This document shows positions 42,871 to 52,478 of a stretch of 64,000 nt of DNA, in pieces. Source of the stretch: Sphingomonas sp. R647 (GTDB lineage Bacteria; Pseudomonadota; Alphaproteobacteria; Sphingomonadales; Sphingomonadaceae); contig NZ_JAIQXT010000001.1 in NCBI RefSeq assembly GCF_020177055.1, forward strand, positions 310,001 to 374,000. The letters run 5' to 3'. The position numbers were made by a program, and so were the translations under genes. Numbering within the stretch: the first letter of the stretch is position 1; each line of letters starts with the position of its first letter. The notes under the pieces are model-generated. The model was not told where the DNA came from and did no database searches. It was given only the letters and a program-made list of their open reading frames with translations.

Positions 42871-44622
42871 CTATCGCGCCGCCTGCATCGCCTCGATCGC
42901 GGTGCTGCTGCGCAGGACGCGGGCCATCGGGTCGATCACGACATGGGCGCTGGCCGGGACCGCGATGGTCGCGCGTCCAGCGTCCATCGCGACCCGCTGG
43001 ACCACCCCGTCGATCTGAACCTCGACCGGGAGCGGGAAGGGGCCTGCTCCCGGCACCTTCCACTCCAGCGTCAGCTGGTCGCCGTCACGGGTCTCGATCA
43101 GTTCGGGTAAAGCCGCCGAGCGCAGATAGACGCGGTAGAACCAGCCGAGGTCGCGCCCAGCAGCGGCGCTCATCAACGTCTCGAACTCAGGCGTCGTCGT
43201 AAAGCGCGGCTTGAAATTGCCGGGCTTGGGATCAGGCCGACCATAGACCAGCCGCCGCGTCGCATCGAAAAACGCCGCGTCGCCGATCAGGTAGCGTAGT
43301 GTGTGCAGCACCCACGCGCCCTTGTAGTAGATGTCTGTCCCCGGTCCGCCCTTTTCGAGCTGATAGACCTCGTCCGAGGTGCGCAACCGGCCCGACACCA
43401 ATGGCTGGCGGTTGAGGATGCCCTTGCGCTGCTCCGCCATCATCGCGGCATAGCGCGCCTCGCCCTCGCGCCACTGGCCGTAGAGCGGCTGCATGTACTG
43501 GCCATAGCCCTCGTGCAGCCAGAAATCGTCCCAATCCGCCGCGGTCATCTGGTTGCCGAACCATTCATGCGCCAGCTCGTGGTGCAACAGCCAGTCGAAG
43601 CCCGTCGCATCCTTGCGATAGTCGTTGCCGTACGCGTTGACCGTCTGGTGCTCCATGCCCAGGTGCGGCGTTTCGACCACGCCCAGTTTCTCGTGCGCGA
43701 ACGGGAACGGGCCGATCATCGCTTCGTAGAAATCGAGCGTCGGGGCGAATTCGGCGAACAGCCCGGCGGCCTGCTTGTCCTTGCCCGTCAGGTGCCACAG
43801 GTGCAGTGGCACGCTGTTCCCGAACTTGCTGGGGTACGCGCCCTTGATCTCGCGATACGGCCCGATGTTGATCGCAACCAGATAGGGGTTGATGGTCTTC
43901 GCTTCCCAATTCCAGCGACGCACGCCCCCCTTCATCGGGTCGATCGAGCGCAGCACGCCGTTGGAGATCGCGGACACCCCCTCGGGCGCGATGATCCCGA
44001 TCCGCATCAACGGAGTTTCACCAGCTGGGAAATCGAGGCACGGCCAGAACAGGTCGCAGCCATAGCCCTGTGCCGTGGTCGCCACCCACGGCTTGCCCTG
44101 CCAACTCGACCAGACGAAGCCATCGTCCCACGGCGCATTGACCGCCTCATGCGGCCGCCCGGCATAGGCGATGCGCGCGACCATCCTGCCGCCCGCAGCA
44201 ACCGGCGCGGGAAGGTCGATGGTCAAACGCCCCTCGGGATTGCGCCATGCACCATTGGCAAGCGGCTTTCCGTTGATCGCCACCGCAGAGATATGGAAAT
44301 TCTTGTCGAGATCGATCAGCAGCCGCGTCTGCCGCACGCTGGTGCTAAGCGTTAGTGTCGCCGTCCCCGCCAGATATTTGCGTGCCGCATCCACCTCCAG
44401 GTCGAGGTCGACATGCTCCAACCGCAACGCCGCCCGCTCGGGCTCGATCTCGCCGCCGGATCGCTCGGTCAGCGCGGTGATCGGCGGCTCGCCCTTTTGG
44501 GCCATAGCGGAAGCGGGAAGGGCGATCAGCGTAACCGCGGCAAACACTGCATTGATGCGATGCGCGCGATCCCCATATAGTTGGACGAATCTGTCCCCTG
44601 TGGGCAGCACCGGAGTGTTCAT
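42871..44622 (-). CDS. Exported M1-family metallopeptidase
   Basis: A zinc aminopeptidase-like protein. It has the M1 zinc motif HELAHEW (His348, His352) with the third ligand Glu371 (WLHEGYGQYM), and GMEHQ (322-326) in place of the usual GAMEN exopeptidase motif. That change raises doubt about classical aminopeptidase use. 583 residues is short for M1; the C-terminal helical domain is absent, as in the two-domain group. A hydrophobic segment ending ALPASAMA (about 25-41) is a signal peptide. The ATG at 44622 overlaps the lon ATG on the other strand (CATG); a GTG five codons in is a possible true start. Confidence 0.88.
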   Translation of the reverse strand: MNTPVLPTGDRFVQLYGDRAHRINAVFAAVTLIALPASAMAQKGEPPITALTERSGGEIEPERAALRLEHVDLDLEVDAARKYLAGTATLTLSTSVRQTRLLIDLDKNFHISAVAINGKPLANGAWRNPEGRLTIDLPAPVAAGGRMVARIAYAGRPHEAVNAPWDDGFVWSSWQGKPWVATTAQGYGCDLFWPCLDFPAGETPLMRIGIIAPEGVSAISNGVLRSIDPMKGGVRRWNWEAKTINPYLVAINIGPYREIKGAYPSKFGNSVPLHLWHLTGKDKQAAGLFAEFAPTLDFYEAMIGPFPFAHEKLGVVETPHLGMEHQTVNAYGNDYRKDATGFDWLLHHELAHEWFGNQMTAADWDDFWLHEGYGQYMQPLYGQWREGEARYAAMMAEQRKGILNRQPLVSGRLRTSDEVYQLEKGGPGTDIYYKGAWVLHTLRYLIGDAAFFDATRRLVYGRPDPKPGNFKPRFTTTPEFETLMSAAAGRDLGWFYRVYLRSAALPELIETRDGDQLTLEWKVPGAGPFPLPVEVQIDGVVQRVAMDAGRATIAVPASAHVVIDPMARVLRSSTAIEAMQAAR

Positions 44623-47008
44623 GAAGTCTTCCTATCCAGTCCTGCCGCTGCGCGACATCGTCGTGTTCCCGCATATGATCGTGCCGCTGTTCGTCGGGCG
44701 CGACAAGTCGGTCGCTGCCCTTGAGGCGGCGATGGCCGACGACAAGGAAATTTTCCTCGTCGCCCAGCTTGATCCGGCCAATGACGACCCTGGCCGCGAC
44801 GACCTGTACGACACCGGCGTGTCGGCCGAGGTGATGCAGCTGCTCAAGCTGCCCGACGGCACCGTGCGCGTGCTGGTCGCGGGCAAGGAGCGCGGCAAGC
44901 TCGAGACGATGGCGGAGAAGGACGGCTACCTCACCGCCACCGTGACCCCGGTCGAGCAGAAGCCGGCCGAGGGCACCCAAGTTCAGGCGCTGATGCGCTC
45001 GGTGGTCGAGCAGTTTGAGAATTACGCCAAGCTCAACCGCAAGCTGCCGGCTGAAACCGCCGTCCAGCTGGGCGAGATCGAGGAAGCCTCGCGCCTTGCC
45101 GACGCTGTCGCTGGCAATATCGCGGTCAAGGTCGCCGACAAGCAGAGCCTGCTGGTCGAGGACGATCCCCAGAAGCGCCTCGAAATGGTGTTCGCTTTCA
45201 TGGAGGGCGAGCTGGGCGTGCTGCAGGTCGAGAAGAAGATCCGCTCGCGCGTGAAGCGCCAGATGGAGAAGACCCAGCGCGAATATTATCTCAACGAGCA
45301 GCTCAAGGCGATCCAGCGTGAGCTGGGCAATGAGGGCGAGGAAGGCGAGGGCGATGAGGTCGCCGAGCTGACCCAGAAGATCGCCACGCTCAAGCTGTCG
45401 AAGGAAGCACGCGGCAAGGCGCAGGCTGAGCTCAAGAAGCTCAAGACCATGGCGCCGATGAGCGCTGAAGCGACCGTCGTGCGCAACTATCTCGACGTGC
45501 TGCTGGGCCTGCCCTGGGGCAAGAAGTCGAAGCTGAAGAAGGATCTGGTCGAGGCCGAAGCGGTGCTCGACGCGGATCACTATGGGCTTGAGAAGGTCAA
45601 GGACCGGATCATCGAGTATCTTGCGGTGCAGGCGCGCACCAATAAGCTCAAGGGACCGATCCTGTGCCTTGTCGGCCCTCCGGGCGTCGGCAAGACCTCG
45701 CTCGGCAAGTCGATCGCCAAGGCGACCGGGCGCGAGTTCATTCGCCAGTCGCTCGGCGGCGTACGCGACGAGGCCGAGATTCGCGGCCACCGGCGCACCT
45801 ATATCGGCTCGCTGCCGGGCAAGATCGTGACCAACCTCAAAAAGGCTGGGACCAGCAACCCGCTGTTCCTGCTCGATGAGATCGACAAGCTGGGTCAGGA
45901 TTTCCGCGGCGATCCCGCCTCGGCGCTGCTCGAGGTGCTCGACCCTGAGCAGAACAGCAAGTTCAACGACCATTATCTCGAGATCGATGTCGATCTGTCG
46001 GACATCATGTTCGTGACCACGGCCAACTCGCTGAACCTGCCCCAGCCGTTGCTCGACCGCATGGAGATCATCCGGCTCGAGGGGTACACCGAGGACGAGA
46101 AGGTCGAGATTGCCAAGGGCCATCTGATCGCCAAGCAGATCGACGCGCATGGCCTGAAGGACGGCGAGTTCGAACTGACCGAGGGCGGGCTGCGCGACCT
46201 GATCCGCTATTACACCCGCGAGGCCGGCGTCCGCACGCTCGAGCGTGAGATCGCCAAGCTCGCGCGCAAGGCGCTGCGCCGCATCCTCGAGGGCAAGGTC
46301 GAGAGCGTCATCGTGACGCCGGAGAACCTCCACGAGTTCGCGGGCGTGCGGAAGTATCGCTTCGGCATCGGCGAGGAAGAGCATCAGATCGGCGCCGTCA
46401 CCGGGCTGGCCTGGACCGAAGTCGGCGGCGAATTGCTGACGATCGAAAGCGTCACCGTCCCCGGCAAGGGCGCGATCAAGACGACCGGCAAGATCGGCGA
46501 CGTGATGAAGGAGAGCGTCGAGGCGGCGTTCAGCTTCATCCGCGCACGCAGCCCCAGCTACGGCATCAAGCCGAGCATCTTCGCGCGCAAGGACATCCAC
46601 GTCCATCTGCCCGAAGGCGCTGTACCCAAGGATGGGCCGTCGGCGGGCATCGGCTTGGTCACCTCGATCGTCTCGACCCTGACCGGCGTACCGGTGCGCA
46701 AGGATGTGGCGATGACGGGTGAAGTCACCCTGCGCGGCCGCGTGCTGCCGATCGGTGGCCTCAAGGAAAAGCTGCTCGCTGCGCTGCGTGGCGGGATCAC
46801 CACAGTGCTGATCCCGGCGGAGAATGAGAAGGATCTGGCGGAGATTCCTGCGAATATCCGTGAGGGTCTGACGATCATTCCCGTCGCGCATGTCGATGAG
46901 GTGCTCAAACTCGCACTGACCGAGCCGTTGACCGCGATCGAATGGACCGAGGCGGAGGATCTGGCAGTGCTGCCGCCGGCAGCGACGCCCGATCCGCTGC
47001 GCCACTGA
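44621..47008 (+). CDS. lon: ATP-dependent protease Lon
   Basis: Cytoplasmic AAA+ protease for misfolded and regulatory proteins. The 795-residue product has the N-terminal LAN domain ([23 protein letters not shown]), the coiled-coil arm, an AAA+ module with Walker [10 protein letters not shown] and Walker B FLLDEIDK, and a protease domain with the catalytic Ser of PKDGPSAG (about residue 673) and Lys in [10 protein letters not shown]. The ATG at 44621 gives the normal N-terminus. Its start overlaps that of the divergent M1 gene, so the lon promoter must lie inside that coding region. hupB follows, as in many Proteobacteria. Confidence 0.97.
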   Translation: MKSSYPVLPLRDIVVFPHMIVPLFVGRDKSVAALEAAMADDKEIFLVAQLDPANDDPGRDDLYDTGVSAEVMQLLKLPDGTVRVLVAGKERGKLETMAEKDGYLTATVTPVEQKPAEGTQVQALMRSVVEQFENYAKLNRKLPAETAVQLGEIEEASRLADAVAGNIAVKVADKQSLLVEDDPQKRLEMVFAFMEGELGVLQVEKKIRSRVKRQMEKTQREYYLNEQLKAIQRELGNEGEEGEGDEVAELTQKIATLKLSKEARGKAQAELKKLKTMAPMSAEATVVRNYLDVLLGLPWGKKSKLKKDLVEAEAVLDADHYGLEKVKDRIIEYLAVQARTNKLKGPILCLVGPPGVGKTSLGKSIAKATGREFIRQSLGGVRDEAEIRGHRRTYIGSLPGKIVTNLKKAGTSNPLFLLDEIDKLGQDFRGDPASALLEVLDPEQNSKFNDHYLEIDVDLSDIMFVTTANSLNLPQPLLDRMEIIRLEGYTEDEKVEIAKGHLIAKQIDAHGLKDGEFELTEGGLRDLIRYYTREAGVRTLEREIAKLARKALRRILEGKVESVIVTPENLHEFAGVRKYRFGIGEEEHQIGAVTGLAWTEVGGELLTIESVTVPGKGAIKTTGKIGDVMKESVEAAFSFIRARSPSYGIKPSIFARKDIHVHLPEGAVPKDGPSAGIGLVTSIVSTLTGVPVRKDVAMTGEVTLRGRVLPIGGLKEKLLAALRGGITTVLIPAENEKDLAEIPANIREGLTIIPVAHVDEVLKLALTEPLTAIEWTEAEDLAVLPPAATPDPLRH

Positions 47009-47169
47009 TGGTTGAGCGCGGATAAAGTCACTTTTTCCGCGCTTTGCCCGTCAATGCACCGCTTTCCGCTTTACAGCGGGGCGCGGACGCGTTTTGCTGT
47101 CCCACCGGCGCTTTATCGCCGAGCGATTTCCAATATACGCCTACCAAGAAAAGCAGGGGTTCAAAGGGC

Positions 47170-47442
47170 ATGAACAAACAGGAACTGATCGCCACGGTCG
47201 CTGACACCGCTGGCCTCGGCAAGGGGGACGCCAGCAAGGCGGTCGAGGCCGTGTTCGACGCGGTCACCGCGGCGCTCAAGAAGGGCGACGAAGTCCGCCT
47301 CGTCGGGTTCGGCACCTTCTCGGTGTCGAAGCGCAAGGCTTCGACCGGCCGTAACCCGCGCACCGGCGAGCCGATGACCATCAAGGCGTCGTCGCAGCCG
47401 AAGTTCAAGGCCGGCAAGGGCCTGAAGGACGCAGTCAACTAA
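47170..47442 (+). CDS. hupB: DNA-binding protein HU
   Basis: A 90-residue histone-like dimeric DNA-bending protein. It matches HU throughout: MNKQELIATVADTAGLGKGDASKAVEA, then VRLVGFGTFSVSKRKASTGRNPRTGEPMTI with the arm that wraps DNA, and FKAGKGLKDAVN at the end. The ATG at 47170 has AAAGGG upstream. lon-hupB is a common order. It is followed by two hairpins and tRNA-Val. Confidence 0.96.
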   Translation: MNKQELIATVADTAGLGKGDASKAVEAVFDAVTAALKKGDEVRLVGFGTFSVSKRKASTGRNPRTGEPMTIKASSQPKFKAGKGLKDAVN

Positions 47443-47515
47443 AAGGGGCGCGACGGGGCTGGACAAGCCGGTTCCGTCCCCTTAGAGGCTCCGCTCCCCG
47501 AACCGTTTCGGGGAG
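47443..47515 (+). other. Two GC hairpins after hupB
   Basis: AAGGGG (47443-47448) pairs with CCCCTT (47478-47483), enclosing a further partial stem, and CTCCCCGAA (47494-47502) pairs perfectly with TTCGGGGAG (47507-47515). No T-run follows, so these may be weak terminators, mRNA 3'-end stabilisers, or tRNA-leader structure. Confidence 0.35.
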
Positions 47516-47565
47516 TTCCGATCCGTCGGAGCCGCTGGAAAAGCCTTTCGGGGCGATCCGGTATC

Positions 47566-47640
47566 GGGCGCGTAGCTCAGTGGTAGAGCACTGTGTTCAC
47601 ACCGCAGGGGTCGCTGGTTCAATCCCAGCCGCGCCCACCA
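47566..47640 (+). tRNA. tRNA-Val (anticodon CAC)
   Basis: Acceptor GGGCGCG pairs with CGCGCCC, followed by A and encoded CCA. The D arm GCTCAGTGGTAGAGC is standard, the anticodon loop TTCACAC gives CAC, and the T arm CTGGTTCAATCCCAG is intact. Total 75 bases. Confidence 0.96.
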
Positions 47641-47645
47641 TCCCC

Positions 47646-47678
47646 AAAGGCCCGTCGGCATTGCCGGCGGGCCTTTTG
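47646..47678 (+). terminator. Terminator after tRNA-Val
   Basis: A 14-bp stem (47646-47659 with 47663-47676, one G-T pair) with a 3-base loop ends in TTTT. It starts 6 bases after the tRNA. Confidence 0.85.
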
Positions 47679-47855
47679 CGTTTCGGCGCTGGGTGGTCCC
47701 TGATCGGTCGAGTCACGCTGGCCGGGCTGTTGCGTCGCAGCAACATTCGGATGCTCCTCGTGCGAGCCAGCTATGGTCACCGCCGCACCCTGCGCTTCGC
47801 GAGCGCGGATATTATCGGTATTGATCAATCACTTAATCTACTCCGACGCTCCCAT

Positions 47856-47904
47856 TTGTCACACTTTTGTAACGCGGGTCACAAAAGCGTCATCGCACAG
47901 TCAC
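47856..47904 (+). promoter_or_regulatory. PhoB-box-like array upstream of the lipoprotein/TonB-receptor genes
   Basis: GTCAC-type half-sites begin at 47858 (GTCAC), 47869 (GTAAC), 47878 (GTCAC), 47889 (GTCAT) and 47900 (GTCAC). Neighbouring steps are 11, 9, 11 and 11 bases, and the 11-base step is the defining period of PhoB boxes. The array lies in a 370-base gap (47679-48046) that otherwise has no gene, and ends 142 bases before the lipoprotein start. Control by phosphate starvation is inferred from this pattern alone. Confidence 0.5.
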
Positions 47905-48046
47905 CGAAGTTTCTTGCGAATCCCATCCCACCGTCACGGACGCAGCCTAGCGCCGGCCTCGTGATCGGCAGGGGGCATGTTCCGAGTCGATCCAGGGCGC
48001 TCGCCCATCATCCTGCAAACCGGGATCGACCGGAACGGAGAAATTC

Positions 48047-49645
48047 ATGGCCGACTTCAAGCGTATCAGCCTCATCCTGATGACCAGCGTTGCGGGCGCC
48101 ACGCTCGCCGCTTGCGACGGCGCATCCAGCGTTGCCTCGCCCGGCGAAGGCGTGATCGTCGTCCCCGCGCCGGCTCCTGCGCCGGCTCCTGCGCCGACCC
48201 CGTCGCCGACGCCTGCGCCCGGCACGCCGGCTGCAAGCTGCCCCACCGGCACCACCGATGCCGGCGTCGTCGGCAGCTTCCGCGGTTGCCGCCTGCCGGC
48301 GCTGATCACCAGCCTGACGCTGCAGAAGCTCCCGGGCGTTGCCTATGAGATCAACGGCCGCGTCGACGTGGGTGTGGATCGCGGTGGCGCGGGCACTGCG
48401 GGCACCGCCGGCAACCTGACCATTCAGCCGGGCGTGATCGTCTATGCGAACACGACCAACTCGGACAACGACTTGCTGGTCGTCAACCGCGGGTCGACCA
48501 TCGCGGCAGAAGGTACCGCGACCCAGCCGATCATCTTCACCGCGCAGCAGAACCTGACCGGTGGCGTGACCGACGAATCGCAGGGCCTGTGGGGCGGCAT
48601 CATCCTTGCCGGTCGCGCGCCGATCTCAAACTGCAACCTGTCGGGCGTGACCGGCGGTTCGGTGAACTGCGAGAACGTCGTCGAAGGCACCGGCAACGCG
48701 CTGTACGGCGGTGCGACCCCGGGCGACAATTCCGGCGTGATGCGTTATGTTCAGGTCCGCTATTCGGGCACCGTGATCAGCCCGAACAACGAGCTTCAGG
48801 GTATCACGACCGGCGGCGTCGGTTCCGGAACCCGCCTCGAGTATATCCAGATCCACAACAGCTCGGATGACGGCATCGAAATCTTCGGCGGCACGCACAA
48901 CGGCCGCTACTGGGTCGTCACCGGCGCCGATGATGACAGCATCGACACGGATGTGGGTTGGAAGGGCTTCATTCAGTTCGCGATCGCGATCCAGAAGCCG
49001 ACGAACACGCAGTCCGACAACTATGCGATGGAAATCGACTCGAACAACAACGAAGACGCGACCCCGCGCCAGTTTGGCCGCATCGCGAACTTCACGTTCG
49101 TCACCACCACGACGGGCACCAACGCCGGCCTGCGTCTGCGCGGCGGTGCGGACTTTACCTTCGTCAACGGCATCTTCGTGTCGAGCCGTCCGTGCCTCAA
49201 CGTTGTCGCCGGAACCACCGACAATGGCGGCAAGTCGACGATCCGCGCCGCCAACGCGGCGATCGACGAGCAGGGTCCCCCCGTGTTCCGTTCGGTCTAT
49301 TTTGCTTGCACCGGCGGTCTGACGACCGAAACCGCGCAGAACAGCGTGACGGTGACCAATGCCGAGCAGGAAGCGCTGGTCGATGCGGGCACCAACAACG
49401 TCAAGAACGGCACTGCGGCCAACGCGCTGACCTCGGGCTACCTGCCCGGCACCGGCGCTGCGGGCGTGACCGCGTTCAACGCGTCGACGCTCAACCCGTC
49501 GGGCACCTCCTTCCTGGTCGCCACCAGCTATATCGGCGCGATCAGCGGGCCGAGCGACACCTGGTACCAGGGTTGGACCTGCAACTCGAACCGCGCGAAC
49601 TTCGGCGCGGCAGGCAGCGCCTGCACCACCGTTCCGATCAGCTGA
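48047..49645 (+). CDS. Surface lipoprotein with a beta-helix-like body
   Basis: A 532-residue lipoprotein. The signal peptide ends in the lipobox LAAC (Cys23). A Pro-Ala linker (about 38-62) follows, then a long Gly/Asn/Thr-rich body with repeated short strands such as NLTIQPGVIVYAN, GTATQPIIFTAQQN, GLWGGIILAG, GVMRYVQVRYSG, RLEYIQIHNSSDDGIEIFGG and LRLRGGADFTFVNGIF. These look like coils of a right-handed parallel beta-helix. SDDGIEIFGG resembles motifs of carbohydrate-active beta-helices, but no enzyme family is certain. It probably sits on the outer membrane facing out and works with the TonB receptor directly downstream. GGAGAAATT precedes the ATG. Confidence 0.78.
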   Translation: MADFKRISLILMTSVAGATLAACDGASSVASPGEGVIVVPAPAPAPAPAPTPSPTPAPGTPAASCPTGTTDAGVVGSFRGCRLPALITSLTLQKLPGVAYEINGRVDVGVDRGGAGTAGTAGNLTIQPGVIVYANTTNSDNDLLVVNRGSTIAAEGTATQPIIFTAQQNLTGGVTDESQGLWGGIILAGRAPISNCNLSGVTGGSVNCENVVEGTGNALYGGATPGDNSGVMRYVQVRYSGTVISPNNELQGITTGGVGSGTRLEYIQIHNSSDDGIEIFGGTHNGRYWVVTGADDDSIDTDVGWKGFIQFAIAIQKPTNTQSDNYAMEIDSNNNEDATPRQFGRIANFTFVTTTTGTNAGLRLRGGADFTFVNGIFVSSRPCLNVVAGTTDNGGKSTIRAANAAIDEQGPPVFRSVYFACTGGLTTETAQNSVTVTNAEQEALVDAGTNNVKNGTAANALTSGYLPGTGAAGVTAFNASTLNPSGTSFLVATSYIGAISGPSDTWYQGWTCNSNRANFGAAGSACTTVPIS

Positions 49646-49663
49646 TCGCAGCGTGATCGACTA

Positions 49664-49702
49664 CCGGAACCGGCGGAAAAGGGGCCGCCGGTTCCGGTTT
49701 TC
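49664..49702 (+). terminator. Terminator between the lipoprotein and TonB-receptor genes
   Basis: A perfect 13-bp stem (49664-49676 with 49685-49697), an 8-base loop AAAAGGGG, and TTTT directly after. It would make expression of the receptor lower than that of the lipoprotein unless the receptor has its own promoter. Confidence 0.75.
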
Positions 49703-49751
49703 CTTGGCGGGACCTCTGCAAACGCCAGCCTCTGAAAACGGACGTCACCAG

Positions 49752-52424
49752 ATGAAAAAGAGCACCGCATTCGGAAGTCTGCTGCTTCTGACCTCGCAAC
49801 TCGTCGCACCGCATGCACTTGCGCAAGCTGCGCAGGATGCGACCGCAGAGGCCGCGCCGCAGGAGGCCGGAGCCCCGCAGACCGACGAGGAAGAGGTCGA
49901 AATCTCCGCTCCAGGCGCTGGCGACACCAGCGATGAAATCGTGGTCATCGGCCGCAACATCCCCAACGTCATCAAGGCGACCCCGCAGGTCGTGTCGGTA
50001 CTGTCGAGCGCGGATATCGCGCGCTCGGGCGAAGGCGACATCGCCGGCGCCCTGACGCGCGTCACCGGCCTCAGCGTCGTCGGTAACGGTTTCGTCTTTG
50101 TGCGCGGCCTTGGCGATCGCTATTCCTCATCGCTGCTCAACGGCCTGCCGCTGCCCAGCCCGGAACCGCTGCGCCGCGTGGTGCCGCTCGACCTGTTCCC
50201 GACGAACATCGTCGGTTCGGCGCTCGTCCAGAAAAGCTATTCGGCCAACTATCCCGGCGAGTTCGGCGGCGGTGCGATCAACATCACCACCCGCGCTGCG
50301 CCGCGCGACGGCTTTTTCGAGATCGAAGGGTCGATCGGGTTCGACACCGCGACCACCAGCGAGCTCGGCTACACCTATGATGGCGGCAGCCATGACGTGT
50401 TCGGCTATGACGATGGCGAGCGCAGCGTTCCTGCCTTCATCGTCGCGGCCGGCGCCAACGGCACTTCGGTCACCGATGCGGCTCAGCTGATGCAGCTGTC
50501 GAACGCGCCGACCACCGTCGTGTTTGAAAACAATCACATCCCGGCCAACTGGTCGGTCGGCACCAGCTTTGCCAAGACCATCGATGCAGGCGATGTCCGT
50601 ATCGGCCTGATCGGCTCGGGCGGCCTGTCGAACAGCTGGCAGACCCGCGCGCAGAAGCAGCAGGTCGCGATCGGCGCCGATGGCGGCCTCGCCAGCGACT
50701 TCAACCAGATCACGACCGACAACCGCATCATCGCCAACGGCCTGCTGGGTATCGGCGTCGAGACCGGCGAGCATCTGCTGCGTTTCACCAACGTGTACAT
50801 CCATGACACGTTGAAGCAGGCGATCATCGGCCTTGGCGACGAAGAGAATTTCGGCATCCCCGGCCAGTTCGGCGTGCCGTCGTTCGCGACCCAGAACACC
50901 AACTGGTTCGAGCGTCAGCTGTTCACCAGCCAGGTCGTTGCCGAGCTCGATTTCGGCGCAGTCGATGTCGATCTGCGCGGCGCCTATGCCAATACCAAGC
51001 GCAAGGCCCCCTACGAGCGCGCGTTCCGCTACGTCTGGGATCCGGTCGTCGACGACTATACCAACGCACTCAGCTCACCCAGCTCGGCGACGATCGCGTT
51101 CAGCGATCTGAATGAGGATCTTTGGACCGGCGCTGCCGACATCGCCTATGAGTTCGATAGCGCGCGGCCGATCACGCTTTCGGCCGGCTATGCCTATTCG
51201 GACACCGCCCGCCAGTCCTACCGCTATTTCTTCCGCTTCGTCGGCCCGAACAACGGCCCGGTGAACCAGACGGTGGCGCAGCAGCGGCCTGACTACCTGC
51301 TGTCGGACTATAACCTCCAGATCTACGGCATCACGCTGCGCAACGAATCGACCGGCACCGGCGCTGCGGCCTATGACGCCTCGCTCAAGGTCCATGCCGG
51401 ATATGTGCAGGGTGAGGCCGAGCTGATGGACGGTCTCCGCCTCTCAGCTGGCGTGCGCTACGAAACCGCCAAGCAGCTGGTGCTGCCGACCGGCGCCGTC
51501 GCTGGGACCACCCTCGATAACGACTATTGGCTGCCCGCAGCCACCGTCACCTGGAACTTCGCGCCCGACATGCAGCTGCGCGTCCATGGGTCGAAGACGA
51601 TCGCCCGCCCGCAGTTCCGCGAGCTCGCACCGCAGTTGTACCAGGATTTCGAGAGCAGCCGCCAGTTCATCGGCAACCCGCTGCTGATCGACTCGCAGCT
51701 ATATAACGCCGAAGCTCGGTACGAATGGTTCTTCGCGCGTGACCAGCGGATCACGCTGGCGGGCTTCTTCAAGAAGATCGACAATCCGATCGAAGCGGTG
51801 GCATTCGTCGCCGGCGGCTCGACCTCGCTCCAGACCGGCTTCTCGAACGCACCGAGCGCCAAGCTGTACGGCGCGGAGATCGAGGCGCAGAAGCATATCG
51901 CGCTCGACACGCTGGGCGGCGGCTTCTTTGCCACCAAGCGGCTCGTGCTGATCGGCAACTACACCTACACCAAGTCTGAAATCGACTCGGGCAACCAGCT
52001 GGTGCCGAGCCCAATCCTCGGTGCTCCGGCGGTCCAGTCGTCGTTGCTGTTCGACGATGGCGCGCCGCTGGTCGGCCAGTCGGACCATCTGGTGAACTTC
52101 CAGATCGGGTTTGAGGACACCGCGTCGCTGTCGCAGCTGACGGTGCTGTTCAACTATGCCAGCGAGCGCGTCACCAACCGCGGACCCGTGGTCGAGGGCG
52201 TTCGCTTGCCCGACATCATCGAAAAGCCCGGCCTGACCATCGACCTCGTCGCGCGTCAGGGCTTTGAGCTGGCGGGCGCGGACTTCGAGCTGAAATTCCA
52301 GGCGCGCAACCTGACCAAGACGCGCTATCAGGAATATCAGACGTTCCCGAACGATGTCCGCGTCGACACCAACACCTATGATGTCGGCCGGAAATTCTCG
52401 CTGAGCCTCAGCGCGAAGTTCTGA
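49752..52424 (+). CDS. TonB-dependent outer membrane receptor
   Basis: An 890-residue active-transport barrel. A signal peptide (MKKSTAFGSLLLLTSQLVAPHALAQ) is followed by an acidic segment, a TonB-box-like DEIVVIGR, the plug domain (about 95-210; VLSSADIARSGEGDIAGALTRVTG, FVFVRGLGDRYSSSLLNGLPLPSPEPLRRVVPLDLFP) and a 22-strand barrel closing in SLSAKF with terminal Phe. The plug sequence RGLGDRYSS...PEPLRR is characteristic of a sphingomonad/Caulobacter subgroup often linked to uptake under nutrient limitation; the substrate is unknown. The gene follows the lipoprotein after a terminator and has no strong ribosome site. The two probably form a receptor/surface-binder pair. Confidence 0.92.
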   Translation: MKKSTAFGSLLLLTSQLVAPHALAQAAQDATAEAAPQEAGAPQTDEEEVEISAPGAGDTSDEIVVIGRNIPNVIKATPQVVSVLSSADIARSGEGDIAGALTRVTGLSVVGNGFVFVRGLGDRYSSSLLNGLPLPSPEPLRRVVPLDLFPTNIVGSALVQKSYSANYPGEFGGGAINITTRAAPRDGFFEIEGSIGFDTATTSELGYTYDGGSHDVFGYDDGERSVPAFIVAAGANGTSVTDAAQLMQLSNAPTTVVFENNHIPANWSVGTSFAKTIDAGDVRIGLIGSGGLSNSWQTRAQKQQVAIGADGGLASDFNQITTDNRIIANGLLGIGVETGEHLLRFTNVYIHDTLKQAIIGLGDEENFGIPGQFGVPSFATQNTNWFERQLFTSQVVAELDFGAVDVDLRGAYANTKRKAPYERAFRYVWDPVVDDYTNALSSPSSATIAFSDLNEDLWTGAADIAYEFDSARPITLSAGYAYSDTARQSYRYFFRFVGPNNGPVNQTVAQQRPDYLLSDYNLQIYGITLRNESTGTGAAAYDASLKVHAGYVQGEAELMDGLRLSAGVRYETAKQLVLPTGAVAGTTLDNDYWLPAATVTWNFAPDMQLRVHGSKTIARPQFRELAPQLYQDFESSRQFIGNPLLIDSQLYNAEARYEWFFARDQRITLAGFFKKIDNPIEAVAFVAGGSTSLQTGFSNAPSAKLYGAEIEAQKHIALDTLGGGFFATKRLVLIGNYTYTKSEIDSGNQLVPSPILGAPAVQSSLLFDDGAPLVGQSDHLVNFQIGFEDTASLSQLTVLFNYASERVTNRGPVVEGVRLPDIIEKPGLTIDLVARQGFELAGADFELKFQARNLTKTRYQEYQTFPNDVRVDTNTYDVGRKFSLSLSAKF

Positions 52425-52444
52425 TCACCAGGGTACAACAAACG

Positions 52445-52474
52445 AAAGGGCCGTCCCGCCGGGGCGGCCCTTTT
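52445..52474. terminator. Terminator between the TonB receptor and the convergent oxygenase gene
   Basis: A 13-bp stem (52445-52457 with 52461-52473, one G-T pair) with a 3-base loop and T-run on both sides separates the two convergent genes. Confidence 0.85.
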
Positions 52475-52478
52475 CTGT

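Noticed and set aside
44345..47005. 886-codon minus-strand ORF opposite lon
   Set aside because: Lon is unmistakable on the plus strand; the antisense product is Leu/Asp/Arg-rich without motifs.
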